A program made the position numbers and the translations under genes. Shown in pieces: positions 1-10,400 of a stretch of 25,980 bases of DNA; the stretch's first letter is position 1; every line of letters begins with the position of its first letter. The DNA lies in assembly GCA_023375785.1 (NCBI GenBank), contig SZWC01001201.1, forward strand, positions 243,242 to 269,221. The letters run 5' to 3'. The notes under the pieces are model-generated. The model saw only the letters and a list, made by a program, of their open reading frames with translations, ran no database searches and was not told where the DNA came from. This stretch comes from Penium margaritaceum. Taxonomy: Eukaryota > Streptophyta > Zygnematophyceae > Desmidiales > Peniaceae.

Positions 1-410
1 GCCCTCGTCGTCGTCATGGACCTCTTCGTCGGCCTCGACGACTCGCCCCTCCTGCAGCCCGCTCTCAACCTAGGCACAGGAGATGAACAAAGTACGAGGA
101 AGTCAACGACGCTGCTCGGCATGTTGCATTTAAGAAAAAGTGCTCACGAGCCCATTCTTTCATGTCTCAAGTGAATTACATGTGGTGTCGAATGACAAGC
201 ACGTCTTTAAAGCCACAGCCGATAATGAAACCCCATGTATACAGTCAGTACAGTACGAACAGGTTTGAGAACACGTTGTATAGAACTCACCTCGACAACC
301 GCCGGCCGCACAGGGAATGGTACGCTCCAGTTAGGTCCTGCGCTCTCAGTCCCAGGCCACCGGCCCCAGCCAGCTCCGCCCGCCCATACCTCCTGGCACG
401 CCCAGCGTGA
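1..410 (-). other. Possible minus-strand gene fragment at the window edge
   Basis: A GC-rich stretch stands out from the AT-rich DNA that follows. On the minus strand there is a good donor-like junction (GAG|GTGAGT, exon side ending at 291) and a pyrimidine-rich acceptor-like junction (…CTGTGCCTAG|, exon beginning at 69), which would give a 221-bp intron at 70-290. The 1-69 segment is open in two minus frames, one of them very acidic (ending EEVHDDDEG), and is also open on the plus strand, so strand and frame are not settled. I do not recognise a protein family. It could equally be a GC-rich repeat edge. The call is an inference from splice-like signals and base composition only. Confidence 0.2.
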
Positions 411-421
411 TCTTACCGAGT

Positions 422-1895
422 GATTACTCCGTGGTTAACGCCCTACTGTAGGCTCCTCCGTGGCTAATGTCTGTTGCTGATGATGTGCACTCCCCTCGCC
501 CGCCGTCTTGTCCACTGGTAAATCACCGCGCGGAGCTGCTCTTTCGGAAGACATGGTTCAACGACAGTTTTAGCACTCCGCGTGAAGTGTCGTTGAAGTT
601 GGACGTACAGGAACGGATTGATATCTTCTGCACGATGTGTCCGGTGGTGTACACCGTCCCCCCCCCCCCTTCATTTTAGCACCCCACGAATTTGAGACCA
701 CGCCCTTGCTTCGATTTAACAGGTAGGCTTACCGTAAGAAGTTTATTCTGATTTCACCCGTTCTTCCATGTGTCTTTCGCATTACGTCCAGCGGTGGCTA
801 GTCAACGGCAAACTAGGTGGATTTGTGCATGCCAAACTCGCCACGAGAAAGAAAACCAGGCAAATGTGGTCCAAATGTTATGTTATGTAGTGGAAGTAGC
901 CACAACACCTATCACAAAATAGTAGTAATAGCAAAGAAAATTGTTACAACAACATCTATGGCTGTAACAACTACAACAGCGAATGCGTTACTATCGAGGA
1001 AGACGACATGGCCAGTGGCGAGGTTGGAGAGGCCGACGGGGCCAAGCTAAAAGTTCGCCAAAAGCGAGCTAAGTGAGGCATCCGTGGCTAGGAGGAGGTT
1101 GGCAAGGGCTACGAGGTCATCTGTGAGGCCGGGATAGAAGCCACGACGAAGAGGATGGTGAGGAATGGTGACAATCTTTTCAAGCTAACAAAGGTTGGCA
1201 GGGGTGGAAGTCGATGCAAGCAAAAAAACATTGACTAACATCAGTAGAGCTGGTAACATGTGCTGATATTAGATAGAGCAATGTGCTAGCTCGTTAAAAC
1301 AACAATGGTACACGCACCAAAACTAGTTTGAAGCAATATAAACACAAAACATGATGACAAATATAGGAATAAAGATAGTAATAGTTGTCATACCGATGGT
1401 AGTGGCAGAAGCTTCAACATGAAAACAGTGCATATACCAATAGCAGTAGCATCACTTGTCGTAGTCACAACAGTGATGGCCGGGTTGTGCTTGGTTAGGG
1501 TGGGCTCCACTCTCCTTTAGTACCTTTCACCTAATCTCTTTGGGGGGTAGTCCAGGGAGTGAAGATCCCAAAAGGTGATTTTTGCATTTCCTACATCCAC
1601 TTAGATAGGGGAAATGTTTTCGTACACCTTATAGTAGTGAGAGCTTGCTTCCAGTCACTAATGATCCCAATTTCATTTCCTAACACTACCATACACATGC
1701 TTAGCATAGCGGGCTTGGGATTCACTTGTGGTGTCCACAATTAACAAGGGCAAGGGACTATCCGAGTCAGCCAGATCCACAGAATTTGAGGCAACAAGTC
1801 TGTGCGCATAAACAATCCCCAACCTTCAAGGACTAGGGATAGAGATCCAATGATAGTAGCTCCTGAGGAGTCATGCCATTCTTGCATCCAAGGTA
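422..1895. other. Intergenic, no recognisable gene
   Basis: No supported gene. Reading frames are short, without recognisable motifs, and interrupted. It contains a run of 12 C at 658-669 and a purine-rich, plus-strand A/G-biased stretch at roughly 830-1480. Confidence 0.5.
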
Positions 1896-2224
1896 GGCCC
1901 TAGTTTCATTTTAGTTGCGTCCTAGTTGAGCCCTGATTGCACCCTAGTTTCTCCCTTCTTGGGTCCAAGTTCCATCCTAGTTAGGTCCTCGTTAGGCCCT
2001 AGTTACACCCTAGTTACATCCTTCTTGTGCTCTATTTGCGCCGTAGTTGCGCGCTTGTTGTGCCCAATTGTTGTCCTAGTTGCATCCTTCTTGTGCTCTA
2101 GTTGCACCCTAGTTGTGACCTAGTTTGCACAGTTATGTCCTAGTTGTGCCTTGGTTGCACCCTAAGTTTCACCCTAGTTGTGCCCTAGTTGTGCCCTTCT
2201 CGTGCCCTACTGACTTTGCCTAGT
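1896..2224. repeat. Degenerate 11-12 bp minisatellite (CCCTAGTTGTGC-like)
   Basis: About 25 imperfect, head-to-tail units of the type CCTAGTTGYRC / CCCTAGTTGTGCC are visible, with occasional units changed to CCTTCTTGTGC or CCTAGTTACAC. The period is 11-12 bp with small insertions, so no frame is maintained. The unit is not a telomere repeat: plant-type CCCTAAA is absent. The array's limits are approximate because the edges decay gradually. Confidence 0.7.
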
Positions 2225-2785
2225 GGAGCATCTCGACATCAACAACAACCGGCACAAATAATTGGAGTTGTTGCACCGACGACACATTGTCACGTTTCAT
2301 TAACACATTGTATTACGCCATCAAGTACGAGTGTGATTATCATAGAGGAGCAAAAGTCATGATGAAGGACGTGAAGGGGATATTTATGGACCCATAGATA
2401 AAACGATATACACGTCCTCAATAAGTGACTAAGCCAACTTTGTCTCTTCAAAATCCATGATGCTCCAATGTGTTACTGCATTCATTGGAAAACAACTATA
2501 TTCATGTTTTGAAGTGTTACCCTTGACCTCGTCGTCCTCATTCCTAGAATACTCGGTCTTCTCCCTAATGTCACCCTCCCCATGGAGCGATGATCTAAAG
2601 GACTTCAACATACATCATCCTTGCTACACGAGTGTTATACAGATCCATGTGATAATTTCATCTTCCCATTTAAGTAAAACACTCTTTGACATAAAGTGTT
2701 TGAGTTAGTAGGTGATTAATGAAAGTACGATTTTACACCAGCATGGGGACTGATTTCAATGCAAAGTAATCTACACCATCATTCG
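2225..2785. other. Intergenic, no recognisable gene
   Basis: Short overlapping reading frames on both strands with no motif or codon bias. I see nothing else here. Confidence 0.4.
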
Positions 2786-3875
2786 GGACGCCCACGTGCA
2801 CTGCTACAAGCTGTTCTTTGACTTTGAAAGCATCGTCATCAAAGATCAGTCTGCTGACCTAGAGCACCTTCCTTGTGCAAAACACTACTTCCTAGATAAG
2901 ACATCTCCCAAGGGGAAAGCCAAGACACGCAAGTGAAGTCTGTTTGTTGTTATGACCAAGGCAAAAACTGCCTACACCTCCTTTCCCAGATCCACGTCTC
3001 CCTCTCCCTCTCCTGCTCCCCCTCCATCTCCCTCTCCTCAAGAAAACCACATATAGGACGTTATATTGGCCATTCAAGGGATGAGAGGGAAGATGGGGTA
3101 TGGCATGGGATAAGAGCTCATGGCAGCGAAAAGCAGTGGAAATGGTTGGTCTACCAAGTATTACAACTCTGGTGGCATTCACTTCTATCGGGGGTGTAAA
3201 TAGTCCGTGATCAGGGATTTGATCACATGTTGCTTATGGACGGTATACAAAAAGCATATTTCTCCTTACATCAGATTGGAGAGTCACTTCACGGTGATGA
3301 TAACAAGAGAGATGACGACGTCCCTCACCTTGACCTTGAGCAACCGTGAATAGGTCCACTGGGAATGCACTAGTGTAGGACTTTGTAAGTTGCTAGCACT
3401 TCGAATGCATAGAGTTGTGAGAACATTGACGTAGGCAAGTGGCTTGTATTCATTGTGTCATATGGTTTCTATTACTAGTGATGATGCCTATAAGAGGCAT
3501 TCACGTGTGCTTGACGAGGATGAGCCTAAACCTAATGCCTCTGTTTTACTTCATGAGTCTCATGCTCATGCCATACTTATCTTTTCTGGGTCATATGCTA
3601 AGCCACCAGAAGTGGGTGAGCATACCGTCACATGTTTCCAAGCAAAGAAAACTGCTCGTGAGACAGGTGCCATCTGGATCGTTGACTCCGGTGCTACTCA
3701 TTTTGTAACTCGTCATCGCGCTAACGTCATCATCCTCAGTCCTATTGTGGATGTTTTATTGTTTTGCATATGGGTTAGGCAGACCTTGCATACCCAAGGG
3801 ATTGGGGTTGTTTGTTTCACCATATGTTTGACAACATACACATCTCTATTTCACCTCAATATCAAGCTCAGCTAG
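2786..3875 (+). pseudogene. Fossil Ty1/copia gag-protease segment
   Basis: Two copia signatures lie in the same plus-strand frame. At 3156-3200 is a broken gag zinc knuckle, KYYNSGGIHFYRGCK, in which both leading Cys of CX2CX4HX4C are changed (to Tyr and Ser) and one residue is missing. At 3684-3698 is DSGAT within IWIVDSGATHFVT, the aspartic-protease active site of Ty1/copia polyproteins (family signature WIIDSGATxHMT). It is followed by LHTQGIGVVCF, which parallels the LPIQGVGLVCF of the larger element at 17.8 kb. In-frame TAG stops at 3201, 3351, 3432 and 3873 separate or end the pieces. No integrase, RT or LTR is recognisable nearby, so this is a truncated and decayed copy. The left limit (about 2786) is a guess: the frame there is gag-like in position only. 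Confidence 0.6.
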
Positions 3876-4617
3876 CTCTCGGTTTGTGCTTGTACCATGT
3901 GGATATTGTTGAGAAAACATCAGGTAGCACAAATGTGTCTAACATGTGTTGCACATGAAGAATGCATGGCACTGCATAAAAAACAAAAGCTCTCTATTTA
4001 GTGTGAGCATGTGCTTTGTACATGGAAAATTTGTGAAAATTTACAGGCTTGGGGTATGGATCCATTGTTGAGGACCTAGAATGATCAGGCAAGATAAGAA
4101 TGAAATTGGGCTATGGAGATTTGTCATATTTGAACATCCTTCTTTGGTTTGTTAATGATGATTGCCGTCACATTGATGCACAGGGAAAAATCCTTCCGAT
4201 GAGCTCTATATGCCACGTATGGCTATTAACAACAACTTTTACACGGGAGTTAGAGTCATAGTGAGTATGTCTGTAGTGAGAGGAGGGACAATACTTGCGA
4301 GTGAGTCCATGACAGACTCGAAGATGATAGTATAGAGTAGAATTTACTAGTAACAACAAAAAATGAACAATGCAAGAGGGAGTACATCTTGCCCTACCAA
4401 TAATGTTCTATATCATGTTAAAAAAATTACGTGTATTTCCATTCAAAATTTACACGGGTGCATTAATTTTCCACTCCATCCAAATGCATTGTGAACGTGA
4501 CCAGTAGAAAATTAATTCCAATGATGAGAAAAATGCATCTATTTGTTTATCCCGGCAACATGGAGCGGGACAGTGGGGTAGCGTGGAAGCCAGAAAACTG
4601 GAAAGTAGGCAGCAGGA
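3876..4617. other. AT-rich intergenic DNA
   Basis: No supported gene. A 10-bp inverted repeat, ATTAATTTTC at 4462-4471 against GAAAATTAAT at 4507-4516, is the only structure noted. Confidence 0.4.
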
Positions 4618-4664
4618 CAGTATGCTAGTGAGGTAGGTGGATTTTTGACCTCACTAGCATGCTG
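4618..4664. repeat. Strong hairpin with 17-bp arms
   Basis: CAG-T-ATGCTAGTGAGGT (4618-4634) pairs with ACCTCACTAGCAT-G-CTG (4648-4664). The 13-bp core is perfect, then comes one T.G position and three more pairs, around a 13-nt loop. A further copy of the right arm core, TGACCTCACTAG, follows at 4663-4674. A second small hairpin (AGATTT/AAATCT) lies near 4694-4715. It could be a foldback or MITE remnant or a transcribed stem-loop; no flanking duplication was identified. Confidence 0.6.
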
Positions 4665-5726
4665 ACCTCACTAGTTGGAGAGCACGCTAGTCAGATTTTA
4701 GTGACTGAAATCTTGTGCATTCATACATGATAGTGTTTAAATACAAAACTGATAGTGAGGCAGTAAAAAATGCATTCGCTTCCATCGCTTGAATAAGCAA
4801 TCTATAAAAATAAAAGGATCGAGTTTTTTGATAAGATGAGGTGACCAGAAAGGGATGTTTGGCTTTCTACGTTGCCAAAATTATGTACAGACAAGTTCAC
4901 AATATACGGAAACCAAAAAGCAAGGTACCATGCACCTGAAAAATGAGATTGTATAGGTAGGCTTATAAGGAAAATAAGTTCTACATAAAATTATTTGCTA
5001 TATATTCTAATTTTGATGAAAAAAAGATTCATTGAAATTCGTTGCAAGGAAAATTGTTAAATCAATATTAAGAATCCATAGGGTAGAATCTCAATCATTT
5101 GAAAAACCATCCATTGCATTAGAAATATCTCCATGGGATACTCTAATTCTCCCATGAGCTTTGAGCATCTCTCCTCTCCCAAGAGGTTACATCGTCAGAC
5201 GTAATGGGGAATTCTACCTCCAAACCAAACCACCCGCTCTTCTCCTCCTTCTAATGTTCTCTTCTTCCCCCTTGTATGTAAGATTGGCGCAGGACATCCC
5301 ACTACAACCAAAGAGGTTCAAGGATTGAGTGGGTACCTATAAGAAAGGATGTGTCGGTCGGAAGACATTTTGAGGCCCCAAATTGCCATGGGCTCAAGGG
5401 ATACACTGACAAGGAGGAACAAGACGTGTCAAAAGATGTAAAGAGGAAGCCGAGGGAAAGAAGATAAGAAGAAGGGAAGGGGAGAGAGAGGACTCTGAAA
5501 ATGATAAAATCTAGACCAGGTCTATCTTTCACTGGCATTTCTCATTCTGTGAGCAACACTCACATCTCATTGAGTTTCTTTCACATCTCATGTTTTACTT
5601 TTGTTAACTTTAGAAGTTACCTAGTTCCTTGGGTAATGGCTCAGAAACAAGTACATCACAATTGTGTCTACATGACCACCATGGCAAAAAAGAGAACACA
5701 AACCTATGTATATAGGTTTTGTCCAA
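4665..5726. other. Intergenic, no recognisable gene
   Basis: AT-rich, without a supported coding region. A short hairpin, AACCTAT-GTAT-ATAGGTT, sits at 5701-5718. The plus-strand open frame that runs from about 5500 to 6091 crosses a direct repeat and a minisatellite and shows no domain, so I do not call it a gene. Confidence 0.4.
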
Positions 5727-5813
5727 GTATAGAAGGATTCTTAGGTAGCCTATGTCAGTCATCAGCACGACGTGGGTCACACGCGACATTACTTGAAATG
5801 GATAACTTCCGAT
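5727..5813 (+). repeat. 87-bp direct repeat, copy 1
   Basis: Matches 7593-7679 in the same orientation. The core TAGCCTATGT…GGGTCACACGCGACATTAC is nearly identical, with about 8 mismatches in the central ~62 bp. The copies are 1,866 bp apart. They may be the ends of a decayed element or dispersed copies of one repeat family. Confidence 0.65.
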
Positions 5814-6036
5814 GGCATCAAGCCACCGATCATGGAATCAAGACAGCGATCTCGATCTTCCCGTCTCCTGACAACTTTGCTTCCACCTTCCACAGTTCAC
5901 TCTGCCACCTCTTGTTCCCGTCTTCACTTGTCATAGACGTCGCTCCTCTCCGGCTCTTCACCAAATTCTCCTTTTGGCGTATTTTCTCTTCTCCCCTTAA
6001 GCCTGCTAGCTCTCTTTTTGTCTTTCCTTTCACACG

Positions 6037-6235
6037 TTGGCACGTGATGCCTATTGGCATGCGCTGCCCGTTGGCGCGCGACGCCTGTTAGCAGATGTCC
6101 TCCTCTTGTTGACGCACTGCACCCATTGGTGACACAGTCATTAACGCATAGTGTCCATTGGTGTGTGGTGTCCATGTTGGCATGCATCATCCATTGGTGC
6201 ACAACACCCGTTAGCACATGGCGCCTGCCCCCGCA
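6037..6235. repeat. Degenerate ~18-bp minisatellite
   Basis: Roughly ten imperfect units of about 15-19 bp follow the pattern TTGGCAYRYGNYGCCCRT (examples begin TTGGCACGTGATGCC, TTGGCATGCGCTGCC, TTGGCGCGCGACGCC, TTGGCATGCATCATCC). A further unit-like fragment (ATTGGCACACGACGAC) lies at about 6279-6294. A period near 18 keeps neighbouring frames partly open, which explains long spurious open frames on both strands here. Confidence 0.65.
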
Positions 6236-6790
6236 AAACCTTCCACCCTCTCCCTCCTTCCCCCGCTTTGATGTCGCATTGGCACACGACGACTGTTTTG
6301 GCTCCTCCTTTGCTCCCATATCCCTTCTCCCTTCTGCCCCTTCCTTGTTCTCCACCCTCTCTCACTCCAATGCTCCTCTCTATATTTTCCTCAATCCTGT
6401 GAACCCCTTCCCCTATCCTCCTCGCCCTCATTTTCCACCCTTCCTCACTCCCATCCCCCTGCCCCATTTCCCTCCCCTTCTCTTCTCTCCTTTCCCTCTC
6501 TCACACTTGTCCCTTCCCCTTTACCTTGCTCCCGCATCCCCCCTCTCTTCTCCCTCTCTTGTTCCCTACTACTACCATCTTCTCTCACACTCTTCCCCCT
6601 CTTCTCTCTCCGCGATCTACCACTTGCCTCCCATCCTCGCCTCTGATCACCCCACCCTCCTCTCCTTTTTTCTCTTCTCATTCCTCCTCTCTTGATCTTC
6701 CAGGCTTGGCATCCCCTCCATCCTCCCCGCCCTCTCATCCCCCACCCCCCCTTCTCTCCCACCCCCCCCCCTCTCTTGGCCCTCTTTAGT
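6220..6790. repeat. Long pyrimidine-rich (plus) / purine-rich (minus) tract
   Basis: For more than 500 bp the plus strand is almost wholly C and T (CCTCTC, CCCTTCC, CACCC runs, including C8-C9 runs near 6744-6771). The bias weakens towards 6900. The apparent Pro/Ser-rich plus-strand and Gly/Arg-rich minus-strand open frames are products of this composition and carry no family motif, so no protein is called. Confidence 0.6.
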
Positions 6791-7592
6791 TATGGTGTCC
6801 TCTCATGCCCAAAACCGGCCCAACAACTCCTTCATTGTCTCTCCCATCCTCCTTCATTGCCCACCATTCCCTCATCCCCTCCAGCAGCCTGCCTCTATTC
6901 CTCCACATATCCTTATTGATCTTGATCATAGGCTAATCACCCTTATCCGTCGTTATCCTATCGTCCTCACTACCTACAGCCTCACTGAGCCCTACATCTC
7001 CACGGTGTCCATTGATTTGCACCACGAGGTCATCAACAAGACCTCCTCATTGGTAATATCTTCTACCGAGCTCCTTGTCCCATGACCTCTTTTGCCCCCG
7101 TGTTTCATCATGGCCCTCGTTGAGTGATGCACGCTTATCCATGTGTCTCTCAAAACTTCATCTTGGATCGTGCTTATACATTTGTACTTAGCGTGTGTAT
7201 CCTGCATTCAACAGCAAGACCCAGTTGTGTGTGGAAACTGAGTTTTTGGTGTCCTTTGTATCATTCCCGGTCTTGCATCCACCACCGTGTGGAAGTTCCG
7301 CTATTAGCCAGCAGACATCCGCTTCTTGCACCTCATTGCTTACAAGATTTTGCTAAGCCATAGCAAAATGTCTCAGCGAGACCTGTCGATATACGGGAGT
7401 TGTATTTTAGTATGTGGCGTTGTAGAAGTATCGGTTCTCATGACATGGTATTACGTGCACCAAGGACAGAAGCCATAGTGTGCTAGTTACCATTTGGCAT
7501 TCCCTTACTGTGTAGTGCACTGGCGAGACCCACCTGTGTGGGAGCCATAGTGCATGCATCCTCCATCCTCTCGCTTATCCTGTCATGTTATA
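6791..7592. other. Intergenic, no recognisable gene
   Basis: Short open frames without motifs. Small repeated phrases occur (GAGACCCACCTGTGTGGGAG near 7523 and a relative, AAGACCCAGTTGTGTGTGGAA, near 7216). Confidence 0.35.
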
Positions 7593-7679
7593 GGATAGAA
7601 TGATTCCTGGGTAGCCTATGTTGGTCATCACCACGACATGGGTCACACGCGACATTACTCGGAATGGATTCCTTCTGAT
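7593..7679 (+). repeat. 87-bp direct repeat, copy 2
   Basis: Second copy of the repeat at 5727-5813. It is preceded by TGTTATAGGATAG (from 7588), which has the TG start common in copia-type LTRs, but no purine tract precedes it and no primer-binding site follows it, so an LTR call is not made. Confidence 0.65.
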
Positions 7680-9803
7680 CAGGATTAATCCATAGACCAA
7701 TAGGTGGATTCGAGAATTACCAAGGTGCCAAGTGGACGAGGTGACAACCATGCAAGGCTGACTTGGCCGGATGGGTGACTCCTTACTATTCCCCGTCTAG
7801 CCCTTTCCAACATCTACATATTGATCCTAGAATTCCATTTCAATTTCTCTATCCATTCTCCACTTCCTCAATCCCACTCTTCAACAAGATTTTGTTAGGA
7901 TATTATTCCTGTTTTATTGGAGATTTTGACCTAGAAATGATTAAGGTTGTACTTTAGCCTTTATTGAATGGGAAATTTGGATCCTTCAATTGAATCACAA
8001 GTGACCTAGAGCATCTAAGGAGGTGCTAATCCAAGATCTTGCACACTGTGGATATTGCATTTGTTATTGCGCGAGTCTGACACATCAATCCATGGTGCAC
8101 AAATTTTAAAGCCTCACTTAGGGTATCCCTGGCCTTCTACAATAGGGTGGCATACATAAAAGTTCAAAGAGAGAGCAAATGAATCCTGTGTTAATGGTGT
8201 AATTGAGAAATGGCATGGATATTGCTATTTGAAGACAACAATAGAAAGCTGCCCATTCTTTCAACAAAAAATGTTCAAGTGTAAAAAAATGAACTGTAAA
8301 GGGTTTACGTAATAATCCTGTGAAAGAAAAGAATTGTTCAAGAATTTTTTGGTGGAAACTATGTATAAAAATATTGTGCCTAATAGGGTAGGATTTTCCA
8401 CCAGATGATTATGCTGACCGTGGTGGCCTAGGAATGGACGACTTATTGCCTCATGGTTGTGCCAATAGTTGTTGCATAAGAACGTTCCATTGTTTTCCTC
8501 ATAGCCTCACTAATCATGAGTGCAAAAACAGGCACCAAGAGAGGTGACCTCTCTCTAGGTTTGCGAGACAATCCGGCACAAAGAGTTGTAATGTGCTTGT
8601 TGCACGCACAGTGGCATGACGAGCGTTGGATTCTGTAAGACCAATAAGGGCAAGGTGGTGATGGCATCAGCACATCCTTGTGATGGAATCTAAAGTGTGA
8701 GGCTAGTTGGTATGAGCACAGTAACCAAGAAAATGGCAATGGTGCTCTTTAAGAGAACCTTTGATAAGCTTTGAAAAACCGTGAAGTGTGTGGAAGCCAG
8801 TGTTGGGTGAGGATGTTGGCCTGAACTTGGGCCACCCCCATGCAATGGATGAAGTGCTAGAGAAAGAGCATAACAGTTGGACCTTGAAAAAGAGAAAAAA
8901 AACAAGGAAGGTGATGAGGATTGTGAACATATTCATCTTCGTAAGGTGAAATAAAGTCAGTTGTGGAAAAGAAAAGACGCTTGCTAAGTCGGAAGAAGTT
9001 GTCACTTACAACTAGGTAAAGGAAAACAACAAAGGTGTTGAAATAAGTTGTACGAGAAGTTCTTCTAAGCTTTCATTTGACAATGTTATGGCGAGAGCAC
9101 TTTGTGATTCTCAAGACCTGCTCGTGCGGATGGTGGAAAAAAACTTCTAATGTGATAAATTGTGTTGTGTAGGATACAGGTAAATAGTGGCGAGTGAGGT
9201 ATTTGAAATGACGTATCCATGTGACTTAGATATTCATGAAAATCTCATAAAATGTAAAAAATAATATTAAAAAAAGCACAAGCCTTCTAGAAGGAGAGTA
9301 AATAATGGAGAAATCAGTTTTTTAACAAAGTGGATTGCCAACAACCTGTTGACAAAGATGATGAAGGTTCACTATAAACCCAATCGACAAACATTCTTAT
9401 ACCTAATTTGTGATCAGATCTCCATCATCATTCACTTGTTTTTATATACAGTTTTATTGAAAGATTTGTACTGAAATGAAGTCGACTAGAATAATTGTGG
9501 AGCCTTTCAATCCATTTTAGGTTTGCGAACCATTTTCCATCTGTCACACATGGCCATTAGATCGGCATATGTTGTTGGAAATGAGAGGGGCAGCGTGCTT
9601 CAATGTGGATGCAATTCAACTTTGGCACATCCGACCGCATACTCGACATTCCTAGAATATATGCTTCCTAAAACATATGCTGCCGCATGCACAAGCATTC
9701 GTGGTGATTTTTTCTCGTTACTCCACACGAGTGCACGGTTCAAACATAGTGGACTGAAAAGACTTGCCCTTTCGTATTACAAAACAAATACAACAAAGTG
9801 ATA
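7680..9803. other. Intergenic, no recognisable gene
   Basis: AT-rich, without supported coding regions or RNA genes. A short frame near 8195-8230 reads CVNGVIEKWHG, faintly like the integrase NGVxERW motif, but flanking sequence does not support it. Confidence 0.35.
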
Positions 9804-10400
9804 AGAAGAGAACTGTCAACCACATACACAAAAATTAAAATTATAGTGGGACACACAAGTCCGGTCTTAATGTACTCTTATTTGGTGTCTGTGCGTATTT
9901 CCTTGTTACACTAGCATCATGCTTTTGAGTCCTGAATCCCTCCCCAGAAGATCTGTTTTAGCCATATTTGACAAATGACAAGGAAAACATGAGATACGTT
10001 GACATCTAGAGAGTGTCGCGCTCGTACTTTTGTATGAAAATCAAGTGCATTTGCCTGCTACACCTGCCCCGCCAATTAAGGTCCTTCCTAAGAAGAGAGA
10101 TTGTTTGGCACATAGGACAAAAAGCAAGGTATGCTATGACACATGAGACAAATTAGCACAATGATTACACTCTTGGTGTAATTCTTGATGTTGAATAAGT
10201 ACACGTTTCCGTTACACTAGCCACACGCACTTGCGTCCTTTGTAAGAAGATAACTGTTTAACCACATCTGACAAGTAACAAGGTGTGATTGGACACACGA
10301 GAGAATTGAATGCATTGAGTATGATGTAGGTGTACATTCATATGGAAAATACACACACTAACCACATACGCTAGACCCATGCACTGAGGATCCTCACAAG
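9804..10400 (+). repeat. Degenerate ~145-154 bp tandem repeat, four copies
   Basis: Units start at about 9804, 9946, 10091 and 10245, with a possible fifth partial unit at 10399 (spacings 142, 145, 154, 154). Each starts with AGAAGA-like sequence preceded by a GTCCT-type phrase (GAGTCCTGAATCCCTCCCC, GGTCCTTCCTA, GCGTCCTTTGTA, GGATCCTCACA). Other phase-matched landmarks are ACACATGAGA / ACACACGAGAG / AACATGAGATAC about 45-55 bp into units 2-4, and GTTACACTAGC(C)A…GC about 100 bp into units 1 and 3. Identity between units is low, so this is an old satellite-like array. Confidence 0.55.

Noticed and set aside
5501-6762. Pro/Ser-rich plus-strand and Gly/Arg-rich minus-strand proteins
   Set aside because: They follow the pyrimidine skew and the 18-bp repeat; no family motif.
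8195-8290. Integrase-like NGVIEKWHG
   Set aside because: A short match without the upstream Asp motifs or a continuing frame; chance is likely.
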